Positions 20,491-29,869 of a DNA stretch of 64,000 nucleotides are shown here, piece after piece (the first letter of the stretch is position 1; the number at the start of each line of letters is the position of its first letter). The stretch is taken from contig NZ_JAAIXZ010000020.1 of assembly GCF_010894435.1 (NCBI RefSeq), positions 165,234 to 229,233 on the forward strand, given 5' to 3'. The position numbers and the translations under genes are program-made. The stretch comes from Pyxidicoccus trucidator. GTDB taxonomy: Bacteria > Myxococcota > Myxococcia > Myxococcales > Myxococcaceae. The notes below the pieces were generated by a model, which saw nothing but the letters and a program-made list of their open reading frames with translations, searched no databases and had not been told where the DNA came from.

Positions 20491-21278
20491 GCCCGAAGCG
20501 CCCCACCAGCACCCGCCTCCCGCCTGCGCTGCTGCCGCTGCCAAGGAACGGCGGCATCGTCGCGTGGCCCTTCGGGGAGATGCCCTGGCGCTGCGCGACG
20601 CGCAGGAAGGTCAGCCCGAGAATCTTCGCGTCCAGCAGCAGGCTCCAGTGGTCCACGTACCAGACGTCGAGTTGGAAGCGCTCTTCCCACTCCAGCGCGT
20701 TGCGTCCGTTCACCTGCGCCCAGCCGGTGATGCCCGGCAGCACGTCATGGCGCCGCGCCTGCTCGGCGGAGTAGCGCGGCAGGTACTCGACGAGGAGCGG
20801 GCGCGGGCCCACCAGGCTCATGTCACCACGCAGCACGTTCCAGAGCTGCGGGAGCTCGTCCAGGCTCGTCGAGCGCAGGAACCGTCCCGTCCGCGTGATG
20901 CGCCGCGCGTCCGGGAGTGGACGACCGTCCGCGTCCCTCGCCTCGAGCATGGTGCGGAACTTCACGAGCTGGAACGTCCTGCCCCCACGTCCCGGGCGCT
21001 GTTGACGAAAGAGCACCGGCCGGCCCATGGAGAGGCGGACGGCCAGGGCCGTCACGGCCATCACCGGGGCGAGGCACACCAGCCCGGCGGCCGCTGCCAC
21101 ACGGTCGATGCATTGCTTGAAGAAGAGCGCCGTCCCAACCTGTCGCGGCATCCGTCCGCCCTCCTGCTTCCGGGTCCTGTCGCATGACAACATGGGTGCC
21201 ACCACACGCCCCCACCACCCGTCCGCGAGCCGGTGCCCGGTGTCGCGGCCCGGGCACCGAAGCTCCCCGCCGGGGTGC

Positions 21279-22604
21279 TCAGGCAACCGTGTCCACGCCA
21301 TTCGCCACCTGCGTCCCCGGACCGCCGGGCACCGGGTACGCCTCCTTGCGCCCGAGGCGCCGCCAGGAGCGCAGGGCGAGCCACCCGCTACAGCCCAGCT
21401 CCGCGAGCCAGCCCAGCGCCAGGGCCCACGCCGCCCCCACGGGGCCCGCCGAAGGCACCCACCACAGGCCCGCCAGCGCCACCACCACGACGGACAGGAC
21501 GAGCATCAGCACCTGCCCCTTCAGCTCCCGGGCCGCCGTGAGCGCGACCTGGAGGCTCACGCCGACGTACTCCAGCGCGGCGGCCACCATGAGCCAGACG
21601 AACAGGCCGAGGTCACGCGCGTACGGAGCACCATAGAAGAGCGTCAGCACCTGTCGCCCGAGCAGCACTGCCCCGACGATGGCGCAGACACCCACCAACG
21701 CCGCCCCTCCCGCGAAGCCCAGGAGCGTGCGGCCATAGCGGCGCGAGTCTCCCGCCACGTGGTAGCGCCCCAGCCTGGGGCTCAACACCTGCCCGAGCGA
21801 CTGCACCACCCGGCCACCCAGCGCCGAGAAGTACGCGAGCGCGGCGTACACGCCCAACTCGGCCTGGCCGGCGTGCGCCTCCAGCAGGTAGCGAGGGACG
21901 TTGGGGCGCAGCGAGCCCAGCAGCGCGACGACTCCGAGCGCATAGGCGAGCCCCAGCAGCCCCCTCAGACGGACGCCCTGCTCACGCCAGGGCACCTGCC
22001 ACAGCCGGCGCCAGGGACGCGCGCCTCCGAACTCACGGCGATAGGCGGGCACGTCGAACAGGAAGAGCACCAGCGCCCAGGAGAGCCCCAGCGCGGCCGC
22101 CGCCACCACCGGGCTGCCCGTGGCCCATAGCGCGAGCGCCACGAGCACCACGGAGAGCACGCTCTTGGCGATGAGGGAGCGGGCGATGAGGACCATCCGC
22201 TCGGCCCGCTGGAAGGCGCCGTAGAAGACGTCGCTGAGGGACTCGAAGCCCTTGGCCACCGCCAGCAGCGTGATGACGAAGCCGGCGCGCGCCGGGTACC
22301 CCGCCACCAGGGCGATGCCGCCGCACAGCACCACGCCCCCGAGCACGTTGAGCGCCATCAGTCCGAGGTAGTGCTCGAAACCGTACGCCTCCCGTGCATC
22401 GGTGGCCTGGAGCGCGCGCAGCTGCATCCGCGCCATGAGCATCAACGGGGCGGTGATGGCCAGGCCGAGCGCGAACTCGCCGAGCAGCGCCATGTCGCCG
22501 AGCCGCGCATAGAGGACCAGCACGCCCCACTGGGCAAGCGCGTACACGAGCCCAGCGGAGAGCGTCCATGCGAAGTTCCTGCCGGCGGACCGGCGCCGCG
22601 TCAT
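21279..22604 (-). CDS. Polysaccharide flippase, Wzx-like
   Basis: A 441-aa integral membrane protein with about 12 hydrophobic segments across its whole length and positively charged loops, as in the MOP/PST superfamily of Wzx flippases. It begins with RNFAWTLSAGLVYALAQWGVLVLYARLG, the usual first-helix pattern. The start at 22604 overlaps the stop of the upstream glycosyltransferase (ATGA), so translation is coupled; a longer open frame to 22715 is inside that gene and was rejected. It would move the undecaprenyl-linked repeat unit to the periplasmic face for Wzy. It lies third in the minus-strand run with GT4 and Wzy. Confidence 0.82.
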   Translation of the reverse strand: MTRRRSAGRNFAWTLSAGLVYALAQWGVLVLYARLGDMALLGEFALGLAITAPLMLMARMQLRALQATDAREAYGFEHYLGLMALNVLGGVVLCGGIALVAGYPARAGFVITLLAVAKGFESLSDVFYGAFQRAERMVLIARSLIAKSVLSVVLVALALWATGSPVVAAAALGLSWALVLFLFDVPAYRREFGGARPWRRLWQVPWREQGVRLRGLLGLAYALGVVALLGSLRPNVPRYLLEAHAGQAELGVYAALAYFSALGGRVVQSLGQVLSPRLGRYHVAGDSRRYGRTLLGFAGGAALVGVCAIVGAVLLGRQVLTLFYGAPYARDLGLFVWLMVAAALEYVGVSLQVALTAARELKGQVLMLVLSVVVVALAGLWWVPSAGPVGAAWALALGWLAELGCSGWLALRSWRRLGRKEAYPVPGGPGTQVANGVDTVA

Positions 22605-23818
22605 GCCTTGCCCACCGTCCGCTGGAGCACCTCCGCGAGCTGGAGGGCCGCTGCGTCCGCGGAGAAGCGCTCCCTGCCGAGCCGCCCCGCCCGGCGCCCT
22701 GCCTCGGCGAGCCACCGCGTGTCACGCACCCGGCTCGCCAGCAGGGCCCCCGCCGCGGGGATGGACTTGGGCGGCAGGTACAGGCCGAACTGCTCCTGCT
22801 CGAGCAGCTTCGCCTGCCAGCCCCCGTAGTTGAGCGCGAGCGGGCGGCTTGCGGCGAGCGCGTCGAAGACCTTGTTGGCGGAGTTGTCCTCCATGCCCGG
22901 CACATCGGTGAAGAGGGATGTGGCGATGGTGGCCGCGGAGAGCACTGCGGGGACCTCCGCCTTCACCACGGGGGGCAGGATGAAGAGGTTGCGGTCCTTC
23001 ACCCCGAGCTGCTCCGCGAGCGCGTGCAGCGTCCGCTCCTCGCTGCCCTGTCCCACGATGAGGAAGCGCACCTCCGGGTCCCTCGTCAGCACGTCCGCGG
23101 CGAGCCGGACGAGGAAGTCGACGCCATTCACCCGGCCCAGGGAGCCCGCGTACACCACCAGGGGCCTGTCTCCGAGCCACGCGTGCTTCCGCCGGAACGC
23201 CTCGCCCACCGAGGCGGGGACGTGGAAGCGCTCCGGGTCGCAGAGGTTGGGGATGACGGTGATCTTCTCCGAGGCCACGCCCGCCGCCTCCACCCCGGCC
23301 TTCATCCCCGGCGAGAGCGCGACGATGTGCGCGGCCCCAGCGTAGGCGGCCCGCTCGAGCGCCTGGGCGGCGAGGATGGCCGGGCGGCTCTTGAGGGCCC
23401 CGACGGCGATGGGGATGGCGGGCCAGAGGTCCCGCACCTCGAAGACCATGGGCCGGTTGTTCCAGCGCGAGGCGACGATGCCGGGCACCGCGATGGTCAG
23501 CGGCGTGCTCGTGGCGAAGACCACGTCGCCCTTGAGCTGCGCGGCCCGCTGCGCGGAGTTGACGGCGAAGTTGCCGAAGGCGCGAATCCGGTCCGGGTAC
23601 GACATCTTCTGGGAGTAGGGCACCGGCAGCCAGTGCACCTGGATGCCGCTCTCGTTCGTCTCGCGCCAGCCCCGAGCATCCCCGTCAGGCTGACGGTTCG
23701 AGGTCACCATGTGCACCTCGTGCCCCATGCCGACCAGGCGGCGGGCGAGCTCGTAGGACCGCGTCCCGCCGTGCATCGCGGGCGTGGTGAAGTACTGATG
23801 GAGGTAGATGATCTTCAT
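22601..23818 (-). CDS. Glycosyltransferase family 4 (WbuB-like)
   Basis: A 405-aa GT-B enzyme beginning MKIIYLHQYFTTP, the hallmark opening of WbuB-type GT4 enzymes. A GGTRSYELARRL loop and ATSTPLTIAVPGI follow. The C-domain has VVYAGSLGRVNGVDFL and LIVGQGSEE, and the nucleotide-sugar segment is VPGMEDNSANKVFDALAASRPLAL. The start ATG is at 23818, with AAGGAG (complement 23828-23833) 9 bases upstream and lying inside the end of the wzy-like gene. It adds one sugar to the growing lipid-linked unit, donor unknown. Tight overlaps with both neighbours show it belongs to the same operon. Confidence 0.87.
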   Translation of the reverse strand: MKIIYLHQYFTTPAMHGGTRSYELARRLVGMGHEVHMVTSNRQPDGDARGWRETNESGIQVHWLPVPYSQKMSYPDRIRAFGNFAVNSAQRAAQLKGDVVFATSTPLTIAVPGIVASRWNNRPMVFEVRDLWPAIPIAVGALKSRPAILAAQALERAAYAGAAHIVALSPGMKAGVEAAGVASEKITVIPNLCDPERFHVPASVGEAFRRKHAWLGDRPLVVYAGSLGRVNGVDFLVRLAADVLTRDPEVRFLIVGQGSEERTLHALAEQLGVKDRNLFILPPVVKAEVPAVLSAATIATSLFTDVPGMEDNSANKVFDALAASRPLALNYGGWQAKLLEQEQFGLYLPPKSIPAAGALLASRVRDTRWLAEAGRRAGRLGRERFSADAAALQLAEVLQRTVGKA

Positions 23819-23819
23819 T

Positions 23820-25076
23820 TCAGGTCGCTCCTTCTGCGGTGACACAGGTATCCAGCTGGGAGCGCGCTGGCGCCGCCCCCGCGACCGTGGTGCACGCGGA
23901 CAGCACCATCAGCAGGAAGAGGGACCGGGCGTCGTAGAAGTCGCCGCTGGACTGGCTGCCAATCAGCACCAGCACCGCCGCGCCGACCGTCGCCGCGTCC
24001 AGTCCGCGACGGCCTCGAAACGCCGAGCGGAGATAGGCGAGCATGACCCAGCCGAGGAGCGCGAGCCCCAGCACGCCACCCTCGCAGAACACCTCGAGGA
24101 AGAGGTTGTGCGGGTAGACGCCCAGGCCGAGCGCCGGGAAGGCCGCGAGCCCGGCCCCCATCACCGGGAAGTCGAGTCCAAGTGCGTAGGCCCTGGCATA
24201 CAGGACCTCGCGTCCCGACAGGTACACCCCGCCCTCCGAGACATCGCCATCCTTGTACTTGAGCGTCAGCTTGAGGAACCGCTCCTCCATGGAGTGGCTC
24301 AGCGCCTTGCCCAGTGGCGTGAAGGCGATGACCGCCGCGGTGGCGACGGTGGCGAGCAGCGACAGGAGGAGGAGCCGCCGCAAGGGGATTCGCCCCACGG
24401 CGAGGAAGGCCAGGACGCCCCCGATGATGGCGAGGGCCCCGCCACGTGAGCCGGTGAGGATGGCGAGGAGGACGCCGGTGGCCGCCATCGGAATCCAGAG
24501 CCACGTCCGGCCTCCGCGCTTCCAGAAGTACAGGGCACCGAGCGCGAACATCCCCATGAGCCGGGCGAAGACATTCGGTCCGCCCCCCAGCACCGCCAGC
24601 CGCGCGCCGCCACCGCCGCCCAAGAACTGGCTCACGCCGACGAGTGCCAGCAGCCCCGTCGCGGCGACGACGATGGTCCAGAACGACTCCAGCACGCGGT
24701 CCGCCTGCTGGCGGAGCACGGCGAGTCCGACGCCCAGGCTCATCACTCCTGCCAGGACGACCTCGTAGAGCTTCGGCAGGGCGAACTCCGCGTCGGGCGC
24801 CCAGGCCGCGCTGGCACACAGGTACCCGAAGAAGACGCCCAGCGCCGTCATGAGCGGGACATCCAGCCGCGTCTCTTCCGGCGCGGACCCACGGTGGGCG
24901 GCATGGGCCAGGCCCAGCGTGGCGAGCAGGAACCCGCCCATGACAATCCACAGGCGCAGCTCCAGGAACGGGTTCGGCTCGGGGTTCCCCGAGGCCAGCC
25001 GGTCGAACGCCCAGCGGCCCGCGAGCACGTAGAGCGCGGCGATGAAGCCCAGGGCTGTGCATCGGAACCAGCTCAC
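23820..25076 (-). CDS. O-antigen polymerase/ligase family protein, Wzy-like
   Basis: A 418-aa multi-pass membrane protein with about ten hydrophobic segments and one large periplasmic loop near residues 270-330 (from SMEERFLKLTLKYKDGD to ALGLGVYPHNLFLEVFCEGG). The HNLFLE motif at the end of that loop is the conserved mark of the Wzy_C/O-antigen ligase superfamily, and the SRGGALAIIGG segment before it is also typical. In a locus with Wzx, Wzc and Wza it is best read as the polymerase that joins repeat units on the periplasmic face. It sits 18 bp after the Wzc-like gene and ends one base before the next start. Confidence 0.82.
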   Translation of the reverse strand: MSWFRCTALGFIAALYVLAGRWAFDRLASGNPEPNPFLELRLWIVMGGFLLATLGLAHAAHRGSAPEETRLDVPLMTALGVFFGYLCASAAWAPDAEFALPKLYEVVLAGVMSLGVGLAVLRQQADRVLESFWTIVVAATGLLALVGVSQFLGGGGGARLAVLGGGPNVFARLMGMFALGALYFWKRGGRTWLWIPMAATGVLLAILTGSRGGALAIIGGVLAFLAVGRIPLRRLLLLSLLATVATAAVIAFTPLGKALSHSMEERFLKLTLKYKDGDVSEGGVYLSGREVLYARAYALGLDFPVMGAGLAAFPALGLGVYPHNLFLEVFCEGGVLGLALLGWVMLAYLRSAFRGRRGLDAATVGAAVLVLIGSQSSGDFYDARSLFLLMVLSACTTVAGAAPARSQLDTCVTAEGAT

Positions 25077-25094
25077 GGAGGCCTCCGCCGGGGC

Positions 25095-27305
25095 TCAGCT
25101 CGCCTTCGGGTACTCGTACTGGTAGATGCCGCTCACCGCGCGCCCCCTCGACGAGCGCGGCACACCGTTGAAGATGACGCCCCGGGCCTGGACGCCGTTC
25201 AGCTCGAGCCGCTTGACGGCCGCGGTGACCTCCCGCATCGGGTGAGCGCCCGCGCGCACCACCACCAGATTCACCCCCGCATGCCGGCCCACGAGCGCCG
25301 CGTCGGTGACCGCCAGGATGGGCGGCGTGTCGATGACGACGACGTCGTACTCGGCCGACATCCACGTCACGAGCGCCGCGAACCTGTCACTCAACAGCAG
25401 CTCGGCGGGATTGGGTGGCAGGGCACCGGCGGACAGGAAGGACAGGCGCTGTCCGGGAACCGGCAGTATCGCCTCGTCCAGCTCGGCCGTGCCGTTGATG
25501 AGCTCGGAGAGGCCCTGGGAGCGCCCGGCACCGAAGCAGTGGTGGAGCCAGCCCCCGCGCAGGTTGGCGTCCACCAGCAGGGTGCGCTTGCCGGACTCCG
25601 CCAGCACCCAGGCGAGGTTGACGGCGATGAAGGACTTGCCGACCCCCGGGCTCGGCCCGGTGATGGCCACCACGTTGTTGGGGGCGTCCTTCATCGCGAA
25701 CTGGAGGCTTGTCCGCAGGCCGCGGAGGCTCTCGACGGCCACGTCCCGAGGCTGCCTCCTGGCCAGGATGGTGCGCACTCCGCGGGCCCGGAGCGACGCG
25801 CTCTTCCCAAGGGGAATGGAGGCGTAGACGGGAAGCCCGAGTCGCGCCTCGAGCATGGAGGGGTTCGACACGCCGCCGTGGAGCGCGTGCCGGATGAAGG
25901 CGAGCGCGACTCCCAGCGTCAGCCCCAGCACGACGCTGACCGCGAGCACCCCCGACTGGGAGGGACGCACGGGCTCGCGCGTCACCACCGCCGCGTCGAG
26001 GATGCGCGCGTTGCCGACGGTGCTCGACTTCAAGACCTGGTACTCCTGGGCCTTGTTGTTGAGCTGGAGGTACAACGCGTTGGCGACCTCCACGTCCCGC
26101 TGGAGCCGGGCCGCCTCGACGTCCGCGACAGGCAGGGCCTTGAGCCGGGTGGCGAGGGCCGTCCGCCGGGCCTTCAGCCGTGACAGCTTCTGGTTGGTGA
26201 CCTTGATGGCCGGGTGCTTGCGCGTGAAGCGCTGCCGCAGCTCGGTGCGCTGGAGCTCCAGCTCCGAGATGGAGGCATCGAGCTCCACACCGCGGTCCAG
26301 GATGGCCTTGGTCTCCTGCTCGAAGTCGACCGTGCCCTTCCCCGCGCGGTGGGCGCTCAGCGCCGCCTCCGCGCGCTCCAGCGCTGCGCGCAGGCCGGGG
26401 AGCTGGCTGTCGAGGAACACCAGGGCCCGCTCGGCCTCCTCGTTCCTGCGCCCGATATTCTGGCGGATGTAGTGCGTCACGATGGCCTGGAGCGTCGCGG
26501 AGATTCCCTCCGGGTCCGGCCCCTCCAGGGCCACGGTGAGCACGCCGGTGCCGGCGCCCTTCTCCCCCAGCCGCAGCGCGCGCTGGAGCGACTCCACCAC
26601 CAGGAGGCGTGAGCTCCGGCTCAGCTGGAACCGCGTCCCCGGGCGTGCGTAGAGCTCGGCGACGAGGAGCTCCACACCCCAGGGAGAGCCCGCCTGCGCC
26701 ATGGCGGGTGTACCCACCTGCCCGCTGAGCAGCGGGATGGAGTCCGGGCCGAGCAGCGTGTACGCGCCGGCCTCCCGTGCCACGAGGGTGAGCGGGACGT
26801 CCTCCAGCTCCCGGGGCACGGCCAGCCTGTCCACGCGGATGCGCTCACCGCCCCAGGCGTACTCGCCCAGGCCCGCCCAGGGGGGCTCGGCGAGGCCCGG
26901 CCCCTCATGTGTGCGAGCGAGCCTCGCGCCCAGGAAGGGGAAGCGCCGAGGCTCGGCCACCACGTCCAGCCGGAGCTCGTCGACCACCCTCCCCAGCAGC
27001 TCCCGCGAGCTGAGGATCTCCATCTCCGTGGAGACCTCCCCGGAGAAGTTCCCGAACAGCTCCTCGAGCCCTTCCCCGCTGCTGCCCTTCTGCTCAATCT
27101 GGACGACGGCGTTGGCGCGGTAGCTGGGCGTGGCGACGGCCATGTAGACGCCCCCCACCAGCAGCGTGGCGACCAGGGTCGCGACAATCGACCCGCGGTA
27201 CTCGAGCAGGATGCCCAGGTGGGCTCCGAGGTCGAGCGTGTCGTCTGTCGGAGTACCTGCGCTGGAGCGGGCAGGAGCCTTGCGGCTGCTGGAGTTGCTC
27301 GTCAT
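25095..27305 (-). CDS. Polysaccharide copolymerase fused to BY-kinase (Wzc-like)
   Basis: A 736-aa protein. It has an N-terminal Wzz domain with membrane helices at about 35-60 and 450-470, a long periplasmic coiled coil between them (about 290-430), and a cytoplasmic bacterial tyrosine kinase domain. Walker A is GPSPGVGKS with Lys557, Walker B is VVVIDTPPI. Walker A' reads LLVDANLRGG: Asn581 stands where these kinases usually have the second Asp of DxD, which may reduce catalysis. The C-terminus has only a two-Tyr cluster (IYQYEYPKAS), short for autophosphorylation. It controls chain length and couples polymerisation to export with the Wza-like protein, whose stop overlaps this start (ATGA). 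Confidence 0.9.
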   Translation of the reverse strand: MTSNSSSRKAPARSSAGTPTDDTLDLGAHLGILLEYRGSIVATLVATLLVGGVYMAVATPSYRANAVVQIEQKGSSGEGLEELFGNFSGEVSTEMEILSSRELLGRVVDELRLDVVAEPRRFPFLGARLARTHEGPGLAEPPWAGLGEYAWGGERIRVDRLAVPRELEDVPLTLVAREAGAYTLLGPDSIPLLSGQVGTPAMAQAGSPWGVELLVAELYARPGTRFQLSRSSRLLVVESLQRALRLGEKGAGTGVLTVALEGPDPEGISATLQAIVTHYIRQNIGRRNEEAERALVFLDSQLPGLRAALERAEAALSAHRAGKGTVDFEQETKAILDRGVELDASISELELQRTELRQRFTRKHPAIKVTNQKLSRLKARRTALATRLKALPVADVEAARLQRDVEVANALYLQLNNKAQEYQVLKSSTVGNARILDAAVVTREPVRPSQSGVLAVSVVLGLTLGVALAFIRHALHGGVSNPSMLEARLGLPVYASIPLGKSASLRARGVRTILARRQPRDVAVESLRGLRTSLQFAMKDAPNNVVAITGPSPGVGKSFIAVNLAWVLAESGKRTLLVDANLRGGWLHHCFGAGRSQGLSELINGTAELDEAILPVPGQRLSFLSAGALPPNPAELLLSDRFAALVTWMSAEYDVVVIDTPPILAVTDAALVGRHAGVNLVVVRAGAHPMREVTAAVKRLELNGVQARGVIFNGVPRSSRGRAVSGIYQYEYPKAS

Positions 27306-28423
27306 CTCGGCGGCAAGATGATGGCTCTGTCGCCGATTTGTACCGCCTCCCAGAGTAGCCGAACTGTTGGCTCGATCTGACTGATGATGCGGTTCCAGCG
27401 TGTCAAGTCGTGCGCCGAGACGAACACGACGTCACGTGGTTGAAGTTGGAACTGTGTGGCAAGCAGCAGTGCATCCGGCGAGCCGGCATCGAGCTTGTAG
27501 ATGGAGGGCCGGTCGAAGCTGCCGCGGATGACGTAGACCTTCGAGGGATTCGAAGTCACGGGGTCGAAGCCCTCGCTGTCGCCAATCGCCTCCGCGAGCG
27601 ACATCCGGCCCTTCACCATGACGCGCGAAGAGGGCCTGCGGACCTCGCCGAGGACGAAGACCTTGTTCCGGCTCCGGTCGGAGACATGGAGGATGTCTCC
27701 GTCCTGCAGGAGCCAGTTCTGGCTGATGTCCCCCTCCTCTTGGAGCGCCTGCAAATCGAGGGTGAACGTCCTGCCGCCCCGGGTGAGCACGACGGCGCGC
27801 AGGTCTGCCTCCGGGGTGAGCCCGCGCGCCTGGCTGATGGCGTCCTGCACCCGCAGGGGCACGTCGGTGATGGGGACGGTGCTGGGGGAGGCCACCTCGC
27901 CGGTGACCTGGACCTTCTGCCCCCGGAAGCCCGCCACGCGCACGTCCAGCTGAGGTCGCTCGATGACGGGCGCCAGCCGCCGCGTCAGGAGCTCGCGTAT
28001 CTCCGGCAACGTCTTGCCCGCGACGTGGAGGAGCCCGGCGTGGGGAAAGAACATCGTCCCGTCCGCCGCCACGGGGTGGCCACTGGCCTCGGCGGACCGG
28101 AACTCACCCGCGGGAATGGTGAGCTCGGGGTGGTCATACACGATGACGCTCAGCACATCGTGGGGTGCCACCCGGTAGGAGTAGTCCGCCGCGACCTTCG
28201 CCAGCGGGTCCTCCAGCCGCACGGGCTGGGTCTTCCGGCGCGCCTCGAGCTGCTTGCCCAGCAGCCCCGCGGTGATGGGGACAATCTCGTACGCGTCATC
28301 GACGCCCGCATCCGCCCGTCCGGCGTAGCGCTCGCGGAAGGCGGCCTCGTCCATGTGGAGGCCGGGCCCCCACGCGCATGCGCTCACGCACAGCATCCCG
28401 GCCAGAAGCAGGACGCGCCTCAT
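27302..28423 (-). CDS. Polysaccharide export outer-membrane lipoprotein, Wza-like
   Basis: A 373-aa lipoprotein with signal MRRVLLLAGMLCVSAC (Cys16). A Poly_export domain follows (YRVAPHDVLSVIVYDHPEL, the PES motif region), then SLBB-type beta-grasp repeats (QKVQVTGEVASPSTVPI and KVFVLGEVRRPS). The last about 40 residues, amphipathic and ending near LLWEAVQIG, could form the outer-membrane helix barrel as in Wza. It forms the exit channel for the polymer. The start at 28423 follows GGAGA; an upstream extension to 28504 lacks a signal peptide. It is the first gene of the run Wza-Wzc-Wzy-GT-Wzx. Confidence 0.9.
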   Translation of the reverse strand: MRRVLLLAGMLCVSACAWGPGLHMDEAAFRERYAGRADAGVDDAYEIVPITAGLLGKQLEARRKTQPVRLEDPLAKVAADYSYRVAPHDVLSVIVYDHPELTIPAGEFRSAEASGHPVAADGTMFFPHAGLLHVAGKTLPEIRELLTRRLAPVIERPQLDVRVAGFRGQKVQVTGEVASPSTVPITDVPLRVQDAISQARGLTPEADLRAVVLTRGGRTFTLDLQALQEEGDISQNWLLQDGDILHVSDRSRNKVFVLGEVRRPSSRVMVKGRMSLAEAIGDSEGFDPVTSNPSKVYVIRGSFDRPSIYKLDAGSPDALLLATQFQLQPRDVVFVSAHDLTRWNRIISQIEPTVRLLWEAVQIGDRAIILPPR

Positions 28424-28615
28424 CGAAGTTCTCCGGGCTGCCGCGAGCCGCCCCCGAGGCTTCCCCCGGGACGGGCATCTTGCGGACGGGGAGCGCGCGT
28501 GCAATCGCGGGAGCGGCCCGGTGTCTGGCAGGCAATAGGGCGCTCCGCCCGGACAACAGACGCACTGCCCTCCAGGGGGGTGCGGGCAACGGCCCGGCGG
28601 AGGACGCCCCCGGAG

Positions 28616-29281
28616 TCACTCGACGTTGCTTGGAAGCTTCGCGGCGTCGCGTGGGAGGGGCCGCGCCGGCACCCCCACGACGGTGATGCCCGCGGGGACA
28701 TCCTTGAGGACCACCGCTCCGGCACCAATCATCGAGTCCGCGCCCAGCGAGCGGACCTTGGTCACCACCGTGCAGCCAATGCCGAGGAACGCGCGCTCCC
28801 CCACGTGGATGCCGGCGCCGACATTCACCCCCGTGGACAGGAAGACGCCCCGCTCCAGCGTCGTGTGGTGCGCAATCTTGACGCCCATGCTGATCATCAC
28901 GAACTCGCCAATCTGGACCAGGGGCATGATGACCGTCCCCGCCAGGATGTAGACCCCCGAGTCCGGCCGTGGCGTCGAGGCGGTGATGACGGACGCGTGC
29001 ACGAAGTTGGGAGTCCGCAGCCCCGCGGCGCGGGCGCGAGCGAGGAACTGCACGCGCACGGAGTTGTTTCCGATGGGCGCGAAGGCGCCCTCGATGCCGC
29101 GCTCGCGGAGGCTGGGGAGCTCCGCGGTGGTCCCCAGGACGGGCAGGCCGCCGACAGTCGTTCCCTGCATCGCGGGGTCATCGTCGAGGAAGGCCCGCAC
29201 GTCCCAGCGGCCGTCCGCCTCAAGGTACTCCTTGTACACGACGCCGTAGGAGCCAGCGCCGATGATGACGACGGCCGTCAC
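28616..29281 (-). CDS. Sugar O/N-acetyltransferase, PglD/NeuD-like
   Basis: A 221-aa protein. An N-terminal Rossmann-like half (VVIIGAGSYGVVYKEYL) is joined to a left-handed beta-helix of hexapeptide repeats (PRPDSGVYILAGTVIMPLVQ onward). The helix contains the AHHTTLERGVFLSTG loop, where the His pair takes the place of the catalytic histidine of PglD. This is the architecture and length of PglD and NeuD. PglD N-acetylates UDP-4-amino-sugars with acetyl-CoA, the step after the PglE-like aminotransferase present here. The start is GTG 29281, chosen for GGAGG 6 bases ahead and because the Rossmann strand begins at once. It stands about 190 bp upstream of the Wza-like gene. Confidence 0.85.
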   Translation of the reverse strand: MTAVVIIGAGSYGVVYKEYLEADGRWDVRAFLDDDPAMQGTTVGGLPVLGTTAELPSLRERGIEGAFAPIGNNSVRVQFLARARAAGLRTPNFVHASVITASTPRPDSGVYILAGTVIMPLVQIGEFVMISMGVKIAHHTTLERGVFLSTGVNVGAGIHVGERAFLGIGCTVVTKVRSLGADSMIGAGAVVLKDVPAGITVVGVPARPLPRDAAKLPSNVE

Positions 29282-29287
29282 GGCGTG

Positions 29288-29292
29288 CCTCC
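29288..29292 (-). promoter_or_regulatory. Shine-Dalgarno site for the GTG start of the PglD-like gene
   Basis: GGAGG on the minus strand ends 6 bases before GTG 29281 and decides this start; the reading frame stays open far upstream without another site. Confidence 0.7.
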
Positions 29293-29530
29293 GACCTGGA
29301 CCATACCGGTGGACCTGGGCATCGTCTCGTGGCCCTCCTGAGCGACTGCCTTCCGATTCAGCACGGAGAGCCCGCTCACCGCGAGGGGGCTCCCCGTCCG
29401 GAGCCGCACTCTCGTTACCGACGCAACAAAGGCCCCCCTCGGAAGTTCTCCCCCCAGCCAATGGACCGTCCCGTCCGGGTGGGTGGACGTTCTCCAAGCC
29501 CGGGACGCGGGTTCCCGCTGTCCACACACC

Positions 29531-29827
29531 TCAATGCGGCCCGGCGGGCGTCGGGGACGGCGCGAGCGCGCGCACCACCACCAGACGGCACGCGGAGCAG
29601 ACCACCCCGGTGCGCTCCCAGTGCACCTGCTCCTCCAGCTCGCGGGGGTCGTCGGGTCCCTCCTCCAGCTGCTTCACGAGCGCGGCGAGGTCATCCCCTT
29701 CCCCACCGCCGGAGGCATCGAGCACGTCCTGCTCTCCTTCGAGGACGAGCTTGAAGCGGTAGTACACCTCGCGGGCGGCGATGCCACGCCCACAGGCCGC
29801 ACAGGTCTTCGGTCGCGGAGCGGTCAT
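29531..29827 (-). CDS. Small zinc-ribbon-like protein
   Basis: A 98-aa protein with two CxxC pairs, Cys9/Cys12 and Cys77/Cys80, which should bind one zinc. Between them lies an acidic Glu/Asp-rich segment of about 45 residues with an LAALVKQLEEGPDDPRELEEQ helix. I do not recognise a named family. Similar short zinc-ribbon proteins are common hypothetical genes. It stands 42 bp upstream, in genome order, of the end of the Cache-PAS histidine kinase gene on the same strand and could share its transcript. The function is unknown. Confidence 0.65.
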   Translation of the reverse strand: MTAPRPKTCAACGRGIAAREVYYRFKLVLEGEQDVLDASGGGEGDDLAALVKQLEEGPDDPRELEEQVHWERTGVVCSACRLVVVRALAPSPTPAGPH

Positions 29828-29869
29828 GGCCGCACAGTAGCCAATGCGGTGGGGGGGCTGGCGCGACGT

